Source: Nitrospinota bacterium (lineage in GTDB: Bacteria; Nitrospinota; Nitrospinia; UBA9942; JAHJSF01). From it: 7,801 bases of DNA. Under the pieces are notes generated by a model, which was given only the letters and a program-made list of their open reading frames with translations, had not been told where the DNA came from and did not search any database. Below are positions 7,584 through 7,801 of this stretch, in pieces. The stretch lies in assembly GCA_018830405.1 (NCBI GenBank), contig JAHJSF010000146.1, forward strand, positions 1 through 7,801. Direction: 5' to 3'. How positions within the stretch are numbered: position 1 is the stretch's first letter; every line of letters starts with the position of its first letter. A program made the translations under genes and the position numbers.

Positions 7584-7611
7584 CCCCTTTCTTGACCGAA
7601 CAAGAAAGGGG
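7584..7611. repeat. 11-bp hairpin downstream of dapB
   Basis: CCCCTTTCTTG (7584-7594) and CAAGAAAGGGG (7601-7611) form a perfect 11-bp stem with the 6-nt loop ACCGAA. It sits 58 nt past the dapB stop in the direction of transcription, so it may stabilise or end the dapB mRNA. Neither strand has a U-tract immediately after the stem, so a standard intrinsic terminator is not shown. It may be the distal part of the same composite repeat as 7453-7548. Confidence 0.6.
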
Positions 7612-7668
7612 TTTAAAAGAAGTCATACGCCGCAACAACAAGATGAAGAGTAACAAAGAGATACGAAG

Positions 7669-7801
<133 letters not shown>

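Overview
This is a chromosomal housekeeping window from a Gram-negative-type bacterium of moderate G+C. Right to left on the minus strand lie guaB (IMP dehydrogenase), guaA (GMP synthase) and dnaE (DNA polymerase III alpha subunit). A plus-strand tRNA-Leu(GAG) follows upstream of guaB, and the 3' end of dapB (4-hydroxy-tetrahydrodipicolinate reductase) enters from the right edge on the minus strand. The protein families and the many small palindromic intergenic elements recall environmental lineages such as Desulfobacterota/'Deltaproteobacteria' or Nitrospirota. That placement is an impression from sequence style, not a phylogenetic result.

Layout: 1-87 is downstream of dnaE, with no recognisable gene. 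88-3534 is dnaE. 3535-3705 is a spacer holding a ~100-bp element with short terminal inverted repeats and a possible dnaE promoter. 3706-5256 is guaA. 5257-5405 is a spacer with two strong G/C hairpins that also contain G-quadruplex-type motifs. 5406-6869 is guaB. 6870-7295 holds the guaB leader/promoter region, a second repeat element interrupted by another palindrome, and a good sigma70-like promoter for the tRNA. 7296-7377 is tRNA-Leu. 7378-7668 is non-coding and made mostly of a nested palindrome and an 11-bp-stem hairpin. 7669-7801 is the dapB 3' end.

How the genes work together: GuaB oxidises IMP to XMP and GuaA aminates XMP to GMP, the two committed steps of guanine nucleotide synthesis. 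dnaE encodes the replicative polymerase that consumes the resulting dGTP. The shared orientation suggests an operon or a set of neighbouring transcripts, but the repeat-filled spacers (149 and 171 bp) could carry terminators or extra promoters. The coding regions are ordinary and intact. I see no defence system, prophage, CRISPR array or new gene cluster. The unusual content is the density and nesting of repeat elements in every sizeable spacer.
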